From positions 26,557 through 90,556 of the forward strand of contig MEDY01000074.1 of NCBI GenBank assembly GCA_001724265.1: a stretch of 64,000 nucleotides of DNA, read 5' to 3'. This document shows, one piece after another, positions 12,348-23,300 of this stretch. The position numbers and the translations under genes are program-made. Origin of the DNA: Rhizaria sp. SCN 62-66. Its lineage: Eukaryota > Rhizaria, unplaced. Numbering within the stretch: position 1 is the first letter of the stretch; every line of letters begins with the position of its first letter. The notes beneath the pieces were generated by a model. That model searched no databases, was not told where the DNA came from, and saw only the letters and a program-made list of their open reading frames with translations.

Positions 12348-13829
12348 TTACTGCATCTTAAAGAAGTCGTGGACGTCACTGGGGACGTTGCCGGTGGCGA
12401 CCTCGGTACGGCGCAGCAGCGTGAGATTGGGCTCAGCGTGCGTCGCCTTGGAGACGACGTAGTGCTCGATCATCACCTGCAGCTCCATGGGCGAGTAGCG
12501 CTTGGTCTGCACGTGCGTGCCAGCGCGGTCGTGCATCTCCTGCGCGTTGTTGGACGGGAAGTTGCGCATCGAAGTGGCGACGATAACGGCACCACGGCGC
12601 GGCGGGCAATCAATAACGTTGGCAAGCGCATCGACGCCGGCGAGACGGCGCGCGGGCAGCTTCGTGACACGCTGCGGGTGCACAAAGTCGGAGAGCATGT
12701 CCATGCCGTTGATATTATCGATGGCAAAGAGCACGGGCACGGCCGTGGTGTGCTGCAGTTCCCAATAGAAGGCGTAGAGAGCCTCGGTGGCGAGATCGGT
12801 ACGCCACGCGCCGAGCGCGCAGAGGTCGAGCAGCGTCGCGGGCGCGGCCGTGGGGCGCGGCAGCGAGTCCTTGGCGGGGAACGGAAGCGCGATGCGCGCG
12901 TCGGCGTCCGTGAGCGGGGGCTCGAACATCGGGTGCTGGGCACCGGCCCAAGGCCACGCGGCGTAGTCGCCCTGGAGCGGGATCTGCGACAGAATGGCCG
13001 AGTTCTCCACACCGAACTTCTCGAGGAACTCGCGCGAGAAGAGCGGCTGCGTGAAAACGTGGGGGCGCGAAGCAGAGGGCTGGATCAGACCCAGGGGGTC
13101 ACGCGCCCAGGTGTCGATTGACGTGCCGACGACGAGCCAGCCAGCGTGCCGGGCCCACTCGGCGGCGTAGGCCAGAGTCGTCGACTTGCCCGTGCCGCGG
13201 TGGCCGTAGATAATGGCGAGGTTCTTGGCGGCGGGCGCGTAGCCCGTCTCGCGCGAGGGTGGGAACGGCAGGCTGATGTCGTTGCCGTTCTCGCGGAGGA
13301 AAGTCACGGCGTCAACCATGGGTTGGCGGACGAGCATGAAGCCGTGGGTGAACTCGAGCTCGCGCGCGATAGCGGGCAGCAGCGGCGCAGGGATAAGGTC
13401 CTTGTTGACCTCGTAGAGACTCATCACGTCCTCGGGACTGTGCTCGAGGATGGACTTGGTCGTGTACTGCTCGAGCGCCTGCACGCGCTGCTCCATCGTA
13501 GGCGGCGTGCGGAGGTAGTCGGCGAGCTGCAGACGCGGGTTGTTGGCGTTGGTCAACGCCTTGCGCGCCTCCACAACGGCCTCAGACATCTTGCGCTCCA
13601 CGTAGCCGCGGCTGCCAAAGCGCGCAGGCACGGTCACGGGGGTGGCCGCCGCCGCGGCGCGGGCCTGCACCGAAGACGAGAGAACGGAAGACGAAAGAGA
13701 CGCGGACGCCATCGTCGAGGCGTAGGCCTTGGACGAGACGGTGGGCATGGCGCAGCCCGCAGCACGGAAGAGCGTGCGCGCAAGCGACGGGCCGGCGAAG
13801 GCCTTCTTCACACCAATGCTACCAAGCAT
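12348..13829 (-). CDS. DAP3: mitochondrial small-subunit ribosomal protein mS29 (DAP3), P-loop protein
   Basis: A single exon encodes 493 residues and ends TAA. The N-terminus from MLGSIGVKKAF is rich in Arg, Ala and Ser and lacks acidic residues, as expected for a mitochondrial presequence. A Walker A motif, GHRGTGKSTT, lies near residues 208-217 and is followed by LAYAAEWARHAGWLVVGTSI; VLFAIDNINGM is a Walker B-like strand. This layout, with the C-terminal RRGAVIVATSMRNF and an alpha-helical end, matches DAP3/mS29, a GTP-binding subunit of the mitoribosomal small subunit. The ATG at 13829 is chosen because it starts the presequence; the frame continues upstream to 13991 but through AT-rich sequence that looks like leader or intron. 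It is divergent from CCDC12. Confidence 0.88.
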   Translation of the reverse strand: MLGSIGVKKAFAGPSLARTLFRAAGCAMPTVSSKAYASTMASASLSSSVLSSSVQARAAAAATPVTVPARFGSRGYVERKMSEAVVEARKALTNANNPRLQLADYLRTPPTMEQRVQALEQYTTKSILEHSPEDVMSLYEVNKDLIPAPLLPAIARELEFTHGFMLVRQPMVDAVTFLRENGNDISLPFPPSRETGYAPAAKNLAIIYGHRGTGKSTTLAYAAEWARHAGWLVVGTSIDTWARDPLGLIQPSASRPHVFTQPLFSREFLEKFGVENSAILSQIPLQGDYAAWPWAGAQHPMFEPPLTDADARIALPFPAKDSLPRPTAAPATLLDLCALGAWRTDLATEALYAFYWELQHTTAVPVLFAIDNINGMDMLSDFVHPQRVTKLPARRLAGVDALANVIDCPPRRGAVIVATSMRNFPSNNAQEMHDRAGTHVQTKRYSPMELQVMIEHYVVSKATHAEPNLTLLRRTEVATGNVPSDVHDFFKMQ

Positions 13830-14316
13830 TGGGGCGAGCTGTCCCTGCACAGTCAAGCGTGGGGAAACACAGTGGGCGAGTGGGAGGAGGTGAGGTAAAG
13901 TCAATCGAGCAAAGGGAAGACGGTCGTGAATAGATGCAGCACAAAAATATGGTATGTCCTTTGACAGATCACATCTAAACATTTTATTCACATGTTAACA
14001 AAAACTTGGTGTAGCCTCAAAAGCCGGTTTGTTCGAAATCCTCTGCGCACCTAGCCCTTAGAACGACCAGTGACCGTGAGCAGCCCTTAGAGCCGGTCTG
14101 ATTCCAGCTTCTTGTCTCTCTTAGGCCCAAATATAACTCTACTCAAACGAAGTTTTATTACAAAATCATATGCACAGTTTTAAATACTTATCTTTAATTT
14201 CATCACTATTGACGGATCTTAGGCTCACATACGCTTCACTTTTGCTCTCCTGGCCATAGCCGTTCGCGTTCTACGTTCCTCTCAATTCGCTCTGGACTCT
14301 CCCTCAATCAAGGACA
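13830..14316. other. divergent intergenic region between DAP3 and CCDC12
   Basis: This AT-rich spacer holds both promoters. A TGTGCAGGGACAG stretch just upstream of the DAP3 start could be a splice acceptor of a leader intron. No other gene is seen. Confidence 0.4.
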
Positions 14317-14814
14317 ATGAGCAAGAAGGCCGCTATGGACGACCTTGACGACGTCACTCTCCCCCGCGACCGCTCCGAAGGCGCCACTGGTGCCGCCGAC
14401 GCCGCCACCGACGGCAACGACGGATCCTCAACGGATACCTCGTCTTCCTCCGACTCATCTGACTCCGACTCAGACTCCGACTCCGAGACCGAGGCTGACG
14501 GGGCCAAGGTGCAGCTCAAGTTCCGCAACTACCGCCCGTTTGACCCCAAGCTGCAGCAGTTTGTCGTCCCGCCCGCATCGGCCGCGGCGGACCTGGCGTG
14601 GCTGAACGAGGAAGTCAACGCCGTCGTCGCCCGCGCCCGCGCCTCCGACACCGCTTTGCTCAACATCGCGCCCCGCCCCGCGGACTGGGACCTCGCGCGC
14701 GACGCTGCGCCGCGCCTCGCAGTGCTTGCTGCGCGCACGCGTCGCGCCATCGCACTCGCGGTCCGCGATAAGATCCGCGCCGCCAACGCCGGCAACAACG
14801 CCACCTCTGCGTAA
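14317..14814 (+). CDS. CCDC12: CCDC12/Cwf18-type pre-mRNA splicing factor
   Basis: This uninterrupted 165-residue protein ends TAA. An N-terminal Ser/Asp-rich acidic stretch (residues about 30-60) is followed by VQLKFRNYRPFDPKLQQ near residue 66 and LLNIAPRPADWDLARDAAPR near residues 110-129, then a basic helix ending RDKIRAANAG. The paired KFRNY and APRxxDWDLxRD motifs are diagnostic of the cwf18/CCDC12 family, a component of the activated spliceosome (NTC-related). Length is close to the human protein. The usual N-terminal coiled coil seems reduced and replaced by the acidic Ser-rich segment. Its presence fits the many introns in this window. The first ATG is used. Confidence 0.9.
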   Translation: MSKKAAMDDLDDVTLPRDRSEGATGAADAATDGNDGSSTDTSSSSDSSDSDSDSDSETEADGAKVQLKFRNYRPFDPKLQQFVVPPASAAADLAWLNEEVNAVVARARASDTALLNIAPRPADWDLARDAAPRLAVLAARTRRAIALAVRDKIRAANAGNNATSA

Positions 14815-15168
14815 GCCATCAGCTCTGTCACCAAACGCGTGTTTTCTACACCACATGATACCAGCCATGAGCTGAACCCGTGTATTAGAAACTGTGCGCT
14901 ACGTGTTGCACGTGCGACCACTGTGATATGGTTTCATGTTGCCTTAGGGCAAGTGCAAACCGTGTCAGTCGACAATCGACATTACATAGTCTTCATTATA
15001 AGTCTTCTACTTAGCTTTCTAATCAATAATCCATCAATAAAATGTGTGTATATTATCCGCACAAGCTCCTTCGAGTCGGACAATCGTATATCTATGTATT
15101 GAAGCCTTATCTGGCCTCGCCATATCGCTATGTAAAATTAGTCAAATTGTGATCATGTAGCGTTACAG
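14815..15168. other. convergent intergenic region
   Basis: This AT-rich 3' spacer lies between CCDC12 (+) and the Q-rich gene (-). No coding or RNA feature is recognised. Confidence 0.4.
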
Positions 15169-17892
15169 TCACTGCATGTTGAGCCGGTAACTGCGCGCAG
15201 CCTTCGCCAGGCTGTCCGCCATCTCGCGCTGCATCTGCGCGGCGCGCGCTGCCTTATCAGCACGTTCACGCTCTTCTTTGCGCGCCACACTTCTCTCGAG
15301 CGCGCGCTGCGCCGCCAGTGAGCGGTCACGCTTCGCCCGCGCAGCCGCGTCAAGCGCGAGCGCTTGCTCGTAGTTGCGTCGCTGCAGCAGCACCCACTGC
15401 GGCGCCATCGGCTGCACGCTGGGGTCCTCGCCCTCACCTGCCGCGTCCGCGCCTTCCTGAGGCTCAATTGCGGCGGTCGAACCACGCTCAGCGGTCTGCG
15501 GCATCTGCAGCAGCTCAGCGTCGCCGGGCCGCGCAATGCCCGCCATAGAGCGCGTGATAGCCGTGTATAGCGGCGCGTGAGCCGGGGGGCACGGTGGAGG
15601 CGGCGGGTCGATGGCCATCTGCGCCCGCAGCGGCGGCGGAGGCATCGGACAGAAGTGTGCACGTTGCGGCGCGCGAGCGGGCTTCAGACCGCCATTCACC
15701 ACCGCATTAGAACTATGAACAGCAGCCGCTGCAGTCTTGCTCTTGCTGCTCTTGGCCTTGTGGGCGCCCTTATGTCCAATATCATCGCCGCTGTCGTCGC
15801 CACCGTCGCCGTCACCGTCAACATCAAGACTGCTCAGGTCCAGCTTGCTCAGCCGCATATGCGGGTGCACATTGGCCTTCGCAGCAGCCGCAGCCGCAGA
15901 GGCCTTCGCCGCTGCCGCCGCACTGCGGGGCGCTGTGCGCGGACGGTGCGGCCGCTCGTACGACCGCACAAGCCCCTGCGCCCGCATCGCAGACTACGAT
16001 TGCGGTTGACCTTGCGATCGCGACGGTGATTCCCACTGGCGGATCGCCTCAACGCGCGCGCGGACTGCGACGTCGTTCGCATTCGCGCGCGCGTCGTAAC
16101 GCGATACCTTGCTGTACGCCACCGCCGTCCGCGGCGCCGAGTTGGGCCGGCCACTCGCGCTGCTCGGCCGCTGCGCGTGGCCCCAGGCCTCGCCGACCGT
16201 GCCCGCGCCGCACTTGCCAGTCGCAGCGCTTGACTCGGTCTCGCCGCGCGGCATCGCGGCCCCCGAGATGACGGCGACGGCGCGCGCAACGGCCTGAGCG
16301 CGGGCGTGGGTGCGCGCAGCAGTCGTCGCAGTGTCACCGTACGCGCGCACGGCCGTGGGCGTCGCATCATCACCACCGCCGTTGCCAACGCCGTCATCAG
16401 CCTCACCGCGCTCATGGTCACTGCCGCGCGAGAGCGCCGCTGCTGTGGAGCCCGCGGTGGGCGGACGGCGTGCGGGCGCGGCGGTGAGCAAAAGGGGATC
16501 GGGTCCGTGCTGGGTCCAACGGGGGCGGCAATCCAGTGGCAATGGCCCACGCGGCGGTCGCGATTGCGACGGCGACGACGCGAGAAACGCAGCCACCGCA
16601 GTGCCGGCCGCGGGCACGGAAGCAGCGGTGCCAGATCCGCTCGCTGCGGTGGCAGGAACGGCAGTGGCGGGGCGCGGGCGCGGGCGTGGGGCACTGCTGA
16701 AGGAGTCGCTGCCCGCAGTTGGCGCTGCGGTTTGGGGCCGTTGACGCGCGCCGGGGCCGTGGCCGTTGTTATGGCTGTGTGACGCTGTGTTGGAGCCAGT
16801 GGTCGACTTGGGCAGGTCAGTGATGAATTCGTTCTTGATCGACTCATGAAGCTAAAAACATTAAAAACAAATCAGCACATTTTAATTGAGCAAAATCGAT
16901 TGATATTAGACACATTGAAATGCATTTTGATGCGATGTAGGAAATATTCGTGTTAAACGCACCTCGTCCTCCTCGCGCTTGCGCTGCATCTGCGTCTGTG
17001 CGTGCATACGTTTCGCCGCCGCAATCTCCGCCGGCAGCGGCCACCGCGCGCGCACGTCCCGCTCAAAGCTCAACACAGCGCGCGCGCGCTCCTCGTAGTT
17101 CTCGCGCAGCGCCGCGGCCTCTTCGAGCAGCTGCTGTTCAGTCTCCTGGTTTTGCAGCAGCGATCCCCAACGCGACTCGGCGTAGCCCAGCGGCAGACCG
17201 CGCGGTGGCGGCGGCCGACGGCGCTCCGGCGTCGACGGGCCCGCGTGCGCATGCGCGGGCACGGACGCAGGCGCGGCAACGGCAGCGGGGGCGGCAGACC
17301 GGCGCGCGCCCGCAGTCGCAGGGCGTGTTTGTTGTTCTAGTTGCTGCTGTTGCAGTTGCGCTTGTTGCGTTGACTCCTGCTGTCCACTCTGCTGATCTTG
17401 ATGTTGCTGACGGCGCTGCGCGTGTGACAAGCCCGGTGCAAGCCCGAGCCTGTGGTGGCGTTCTCGCTCGACGCGCGCGCGCTAGGCCCAGCGCGCCGCC
17501 TCCAGCAGCCGCGCGTGGCGCTCAGCAGCGCGCTGCTCGGATCCGGGGTGCGGGCGCGTCGCATCGGCGATGCACAGCGCGGGTGACACGTTCAGCGCGA
17601 GCGCGGAGAACGCCGGGGACTCCGCCAGCCGTGCTGCGATGGCCTCATCCCACGCCGCGCGGCGGCGCTCAGCGTGCTCAAGCCGCGCACGCTGCGCGCG
17701 CTCGCGGGCGGACCGCGGCGGCCGCCATGTGCGCTGCGGCTGCCGTCGCAGGCCGTGGCCATAATCGTAGTCGTCCTCGTCGTCTTCGATGCCTGCGAAC
17801 TCGATCCCATCATTAACGCAGGCGCCGACGCCGTGATTATCGACGGGCTGCGACTCGGGCTGTTGCCGCTGCGGCTCTCGACGAGCGTACTC

Positions 17893-17953
<61 letters not shown>

Positions 17954-19704
17954 GGCGCGTACTCTTGCTGATGCTCAGGCTGTTGCTGTTGTTGGTAATG
18001 TTGATGATTTGGCTGCTTTTGTTGCTGCGGTGACGCGTTGCGCATGTTAGCGCCTGTGTCTGCGGGCAGCGCGCGGACAAGCGGGCCCAGCCGAGGGTCT
18101 TCAAACAACAATGGCCGCAAAGTCTCGTTTGCACTGACACCAACATGCCCAGTCTCACACAGTTGCTGTTGCTCCTGTTGTTGCTCCTTTTCACGTTGGA
18201 GCTGCTTCTCGCGTTCGAGCTCGCGACCGCGCGCAAGCCACAGCTGCCGCGTGATCGCAAGCTCCCGCGCAACAGCCTGGTCGCGCTGCAGATCCCGCTG
18301 TCGCTCGCGCTCGCGCTCGGCTTCCCACCCGCGCAGCTCAGACATGTCGCGCGCCGGCGGACTCAGCGGCTCTGCGCGCGGTGAAACTGCCGTTGGTAAA
18401 GTTGCCGCCGGTGGGCCAACATGCGGGTCTGCGGGCCGCGGGCCGGAGCTGGGAGTCGCGGCGCACTGGCCTTGTGTAGCTTGTTCCGTATGCGCAAGAG
18501 TCTGAGGCTGCGACTGGGTGTGAACCTGTAAAGACTGTGGCTGCAAGCGCGTCTGGGGCTTTGCGGGGGGCGTGTGTGGCTGTGTTGGCGAGTGCTGTGC
18601 TACTGGCGAGTCGGCGGGACTCGGAGTGTCGTGATACTGTTGTGCTAACGCATCATGGAACATGCTCATGTCGCCACGCATCGTAAAGTCGCTGCGCATA
18701 TTGGCAACACCATCGCCTGTCGGTTGTAAGCTGTCCTTACGTTGTTTGTCGTCGTTGTGTTGCGTGTCAGCGTTACGCACTTTATCATCCGCAAGCCACA
18801 AGTCTAAGCCACCCATAGCAGCGCCCAGCCCAGTCTGCTGGCCAGCACTCGGCTGTTGCGGTTTAATCAACAAGTGTTGACTCGGCACCGGCGTTAGCGT
18901 CGCGCCAGAGTCCAGAGCGGCACTCGCATGCGCACTCGCTGCTGCGTTCCTGTCCTGCGCTTGCACTTGCCTCGAGCGATCGCCTGCAGCCGCAGCCGCA
19001 GGCGCAGCCGGTGCAGGAGCAGCGTCGCGTGCAGGCCCCACAGTGGGCGCGGCTGTCGCCGCCGTAGTGACCGTGCGCGCAGTGACCGGAGACTCAGCCG
19101 CCGGCTCAGGGGCCGCGACCAACACTGCCGCAGTCGTCGCAGTCGCCGCTTCTGGCGCGGCAGGGGGCCCAGCGGCATCAAGAGGCTTCGCCTCAGCTTT
19201 CACCCGCTGCGGCACTGACGCGGCTGCAAGCGCGGAAGGCGTCGACGCGTCCGGCGAGGGCTCGATAGAGCCCACTGGAGCGTATGCGTCATTCGCAGCG
19301 TTGTAGTTGTAGCCATAGTCCATTGCATGCGCGTGTGCGTGCGCGTTGGCGTGGTCCAAGTCATCGCCGTAGCCGCCGCCGTAGATGCCACCGAATCCGC
19401 CGTAGACGTCGCTGCCGAAGACACCCGGCGCGGGGTACGCGAAGCCGAACGCGGCGGCGTCCTGTGACGCTGACAACGCTGAGGCCGCCGCAGTCGGAGG
19501 CGCAGACGAGGATGAGGACAACAACGGCGCGAGCGAGAGCCCGCCATGGGAGCCCGCGGCGTTGGCCGAGTATGCGGTCGTGGGGGCGCCGCCGTAGAGG
19601 TCGTAGGCGTGCGTGGCGAAGACATATGTATCGCCGCCTTCACCGTCAGCCTCGCTGACGGTTGCTGGGGCGCTTGTGTTGGCGCCACCAGGGTTGAAGG
19701 ACAT
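15169..19704 (-). CDS. Gln/Pro/Ser-rich protein with poly-Q tract and two in-frame UAG codons, function unknown
   Basis: Exon 1 (19704-16963) and exon 2 (16851-15169, TGA) are joined by a 111-nt intron that begins GTGCGT and ends TTTTTAG, phase 0 on both sides, giving 1474 residues if TAG is sense. TAG occurs at codon 741 (17484-17482) and codon 1200 (15996-15994). After the first TAG the same frame runs 173 codons through Q-rich and coiled-coil sequence without a usable start and splices correctly into exon 2, so separate genes are unlikely. The N-terminal half is disordered and rich in Tyr, Ala and Pro; a pure poly-Q run lies at residues about 586-602; basic/acidic coiled-coil stretches lie near residues 860-930, spanning the splice (KREEDE joined to LHESIKNEF), and at the C-terminus. 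I recognise no family; a chromatin or transcription-related scaffold is only a guess. Confidence 0.8.
15994..15996 (-). other. in-frame UAG sense codon
   Basis: The context is QGQPQS-UAG-SAMRAQ, codon 1200 of the Q-rich gene; 275 codons follow before TGA. Confidence 0.85.
17482..17484 (-). other. in-frame UAG sense codon
   Basis: The context is EAARWA-UAG-RARVER, codon 741 of the Q-rich gene; the frame continues open to the splice donor at 16962. Confidence 0.9.
17899..17949 (-). repeat. (CAG)17 trinucleotide repeat coding poly-Gln
   Basis: Seventeen uninterrupted CTG units on the plus strand read as CAG codons in the Q-rich gene. They are flanked by further Gln codons with TTG/CAA-type interruptions. 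Pure runs of this length are typically polymorphic. Confidence 0.95.
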
Positions 19705-20365
19705 CGTGTCTCAGCGCTGGCGGGGCAAGTCAGAGCGTGCTCAATATGTGTGTCCTAAACTGTCAGTCCGCTGTGCGCCGTGTTTTGTACGAGTCAGACG
19801 TGACGCAGGGCTGCCTATCGTAGGGAGACAGAAAGAAGGTTTGATAGCCGTTATTCCCTTGTGTGACTCGAAAGTTGGACCCTGCGACATGAATAGCATA
19901 GTCAAAAGTGTAGTTCGGGTTTGTTATGGGATACTATAATATACACAGCATAATAGCGCCCTGGCGTATCATATGAACATTCAGCCGTCATATGCATATG
20001 AATTATCAAGACGCTCAAAGTTCAGTTGAGCCACTTCCCTCTATTAGGCTGGAGAGAAGCCAACATCGAGACTGTGAAACAAATAATTAAAAATAACCAA
20101 GCAATAATAGATTACGCCGTCGGTACACGTGTCCTTTGGGAAATGACGATCAATTTCGCGAGAAATAGACTTCCAAAATCGGGCCTAGCAGCAGACTTGC
20201 CTCATGTGCCTCACAGCCCGCCAAGCCGAGCAAGCTCGAAATGATTGTATCTCAGCTATATAGATCAACTTACGTAGTAAGATATTGTGTAACCTATAAT
20301 ACTACGCACTTCCTTTACTATTACTTTATAGGACCTCTAGAAAAGCACGATAAGCACCTCAGACG
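19705..20365. other. divergent intergenic region
   Basis: This AT-rich spacer separates the starts of the Q-rich gene (-) and the three-UAG gene (+). It contains the short palindrome CATATGCATATG near 19989. No other gene is seen. Confidence 0.4.
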
Positions 20366-23300
20366 ATGTCTGACGCGAGCACTACCTCTTCTCGCGCGAT
20401 GTCATCAAGTACACCAACCGCCTCACCGCGCACTCGAACGACAGAGCGTGCCAATTTTGATCTTTATGGCAGTGGTATTACATTTAACGATCTATTCGAC
20501 GAGCTCCCGGCCGCATTCGGCGCATCAACGCCCGCGCGCGAGGCCGGGGCCGCCCTGGACAACGATGCCGCAGGTCACACGCTTCACTCTGCGCACCCTG
20601 TCACAGCTGCGTTGAGTCCAGACATCGCGTCGTTTCTTTATAACCGCAACGCGCAGTCTCTTTTCCAGCCGGTCGGCGGTGCCGTCGGATAGTTTCCTAG
20701 CTCCACTGCATCCCCCAAGTGCGCCGCTAGCCCCGCCGGTGGTGTGGCAGCAGAGAAAGCTGCAGCGAACTCGGCCACGCCGAGCAACGCTGTCACTGCT
20801 GCAACATCCGCCGCGGCGGGGGTCTCTGCGTCGCCTTCCGCGGGAGCATCTCGCGCAGTTGCGGCAGGTGAGTCGGGTTCCCTGGCTGGCCAGGCCAACA
20901 CGTTTGCGAGCAGCAAAACCAACGCCATCAGCAGTGAAACCACAGATGCTGCTGCCGCGTCTGACCACGAACACGAGAAGCAAGATGCACCCACCAAGAA
21001 CGGCACTTCCACGTCTACTCGCGGTGTTTTGCGCTCGCCGTCACAGTTACAGTTGCAGCCACAGGCGCAGTCTGATGATGGCGATGGTGACGCTGACAAT
21101 GCGACTGCAGACGATGCAAGCCCCGCAGACACCCAGACCGAAAGCAGCCACAGCGCTGCCGAAAACAGTGGCAGCGCTGCCCAGACTGATCTTAGTCGCA
21201 CTGACAAGGTCAAGACTAAGAGCAGCAGCACTGCCAAGGCCAACAGTGAGAGTTCCGGTGGTGTTAATACTGCGGACAGTGGCGAGCTGTTGTTTGCGCG
21301 CGGAGGCACGAGCAAGAAGAGCAAGAAGTACGCACATGCAGCAACGGGCGATACTGACGGTAAGAACTCGGACAAGAACGATGCTGCCGCTGCCTCCGCC
21401 ACTGCTGCCGCTGCCGCTGCTGCTTCGAGTCCGGGCCTCGCGGTGACTGAGGACACGGCGCGTATCCGTGACGCGTTAGTGCGGGACACGGCCGAGAACA
21501 GCAAGAGCAGCCGCAAGAGTAGTGCCGACAAGAACAATGCCAGCAAGAACGACGTCACCAAGAGCAGCAACAGCAAAAGCAGCAGCAGCAAGAGCTCGAG
21601 TAGCAAGAGTGCGGGTAACGAGAGCGCGCGTGACGCGGCCGCCGAGAGCGCCGCCAAGAGCGGCCGCGGACAAGCAATGACCGACGGCGACGACGATGTT
21701 GACGACAGCACTGCTGACGGTGGCAAGGCTGTTCGTGATGATGTTGAGTCGAAGAGTAAGCGGCGCCAAAGCAAGGTCGCCGCCGCCGCAGCAGCTGCAG
21801 CTGACCCTATGTCTGACGGTGACACACACTCCGACAAGGTCGTTCGCGCGAATAGCAACAGCAGCAGCAGCGACGCCGCTGTCGCCGCTGTGGCCGCCGC
21901 CGCTCTCCCAAAGGCGGCCGCAGTGGTAGGGGCCTCCCCCGTGAAGGCGCATCGCAAGTCCTCGGCCAAGGCAGCCGCTGCCGCTGTTAACGCAGACACT
22001 GAGGCCGAGGCGGGCGCTGACGCTGCTGCCGCGCCCGCAGCGAAGCGCAAGAGCTCAAGCAAGGCCTCCGCAGTCAATGTGGACAAGACAGAGACCAGTG
22101 TGAGCCGGACGGCCAGCGGGGCCTCGGCTGCATCATCGCCGGCGCTTCCAGCAGCGACAGGAAAAAGGTTGCCTGCGCTAGTGGGTGATGTCAGCTACCT
22201 GCTGGTGGCCGACCACGACGCGAACATCTTCTCAGCTTCGCGCGGTGGCTCCCAGTCCAACTATCACTCCAGCCAGTCCAGTGCGAGCTCTCATGGCACG
22301 GACGAGGCGGTCTTTGGGAAGAAGATCAAGGGTCACAAGTCTTCGGTCAAAACGCCTCAAGCCAAGAGCCCCAGTCGTGGCAAGCTCGCTCGCGTCGACG
22401 GTGCGGGCGAGCAGAGTGAGAGTGGCCGCGCCAGTGACCGCGAGGAAGGCGACGACGGCAACGATGGTGGTGATGACGGCGGGATTGACAGCAAAGACGG
22501 TGTGAAGGTAAAGTCCGAGCCCCGCGTCAAGTACGAAGCCCGCATCACGAGCGCGCGCAGCCTCGCCGCCGCCGCCGCGCACGCCGCCGCCCTCGCCTCG
22601 CCGCCCGGCCCGTCATCGGCGATCTCGGCGTCGACCGTGGCAGCAGTGAACCCTGCGCAGCAGAGCCCCAGTGCATCGGCGCCGCGGGCCGAGTCGAGCG
22701 TGCTGCGCGACGAGTTGCTGCGCAAAATTGCTGCGGACAAGGCCGCCGCGAAGGCGGCCGCGGACAAGGCCGCGGCGGCGACTGCGAAGACTGGTGCCGC
22801 GCCTAAGACGCCGAAGCTTCAGGCTGACGTCGTGGCCCGTGCGCGGGCCAATTCCGCTAGGGCCAGCGCCAGCGCCAGCGACGCTAGCGACGGCGTGGGC
22901 GATGACGAGTCTGGCTCTGACAGCGACGCCGAGTCCGACGCCGATACCAAGAAGAACGCTGCGAGTCGGAAACTCACCAAGGAGGAGAGGAAGGCTGCCG
23001 CTGCTGCCAAGGCGGAAGCCAAGGCGGAGGCCAAAGCGGCTAGGGAGGCCGCGAAGGAGCAGGAGAAGGCAGATAAGGCCGCCGCCAAGGCACTGGCGCT
23101 TGCCGCGAAGGCCGCTGCCCGCGCCGCTGCTTTAGAGGCTAAGGAGCAAGAGAAGGCTGCCAAAGCCGCGGCGAAGGCGCAGGCTAAGCCCCCGCCCAAG
23201 ACGCCCAAGACTACGCTTCACTCGGGGAGGAAGCGATCTTCAACCGCCGCTGCGGCTGCCTCTTAGGACGACGTGTCTGACTCTGATAACGACGAAGTCG

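Noticed and set aside
14028-14045. GTTCGAAATCC, resembling a tRNA T-loop
   Set aside because: The flanking bases do not form a T stem and there is no matching A box or cloverleaf upstream. No tRNA, including a UAG-reading one, could be supported in this window.
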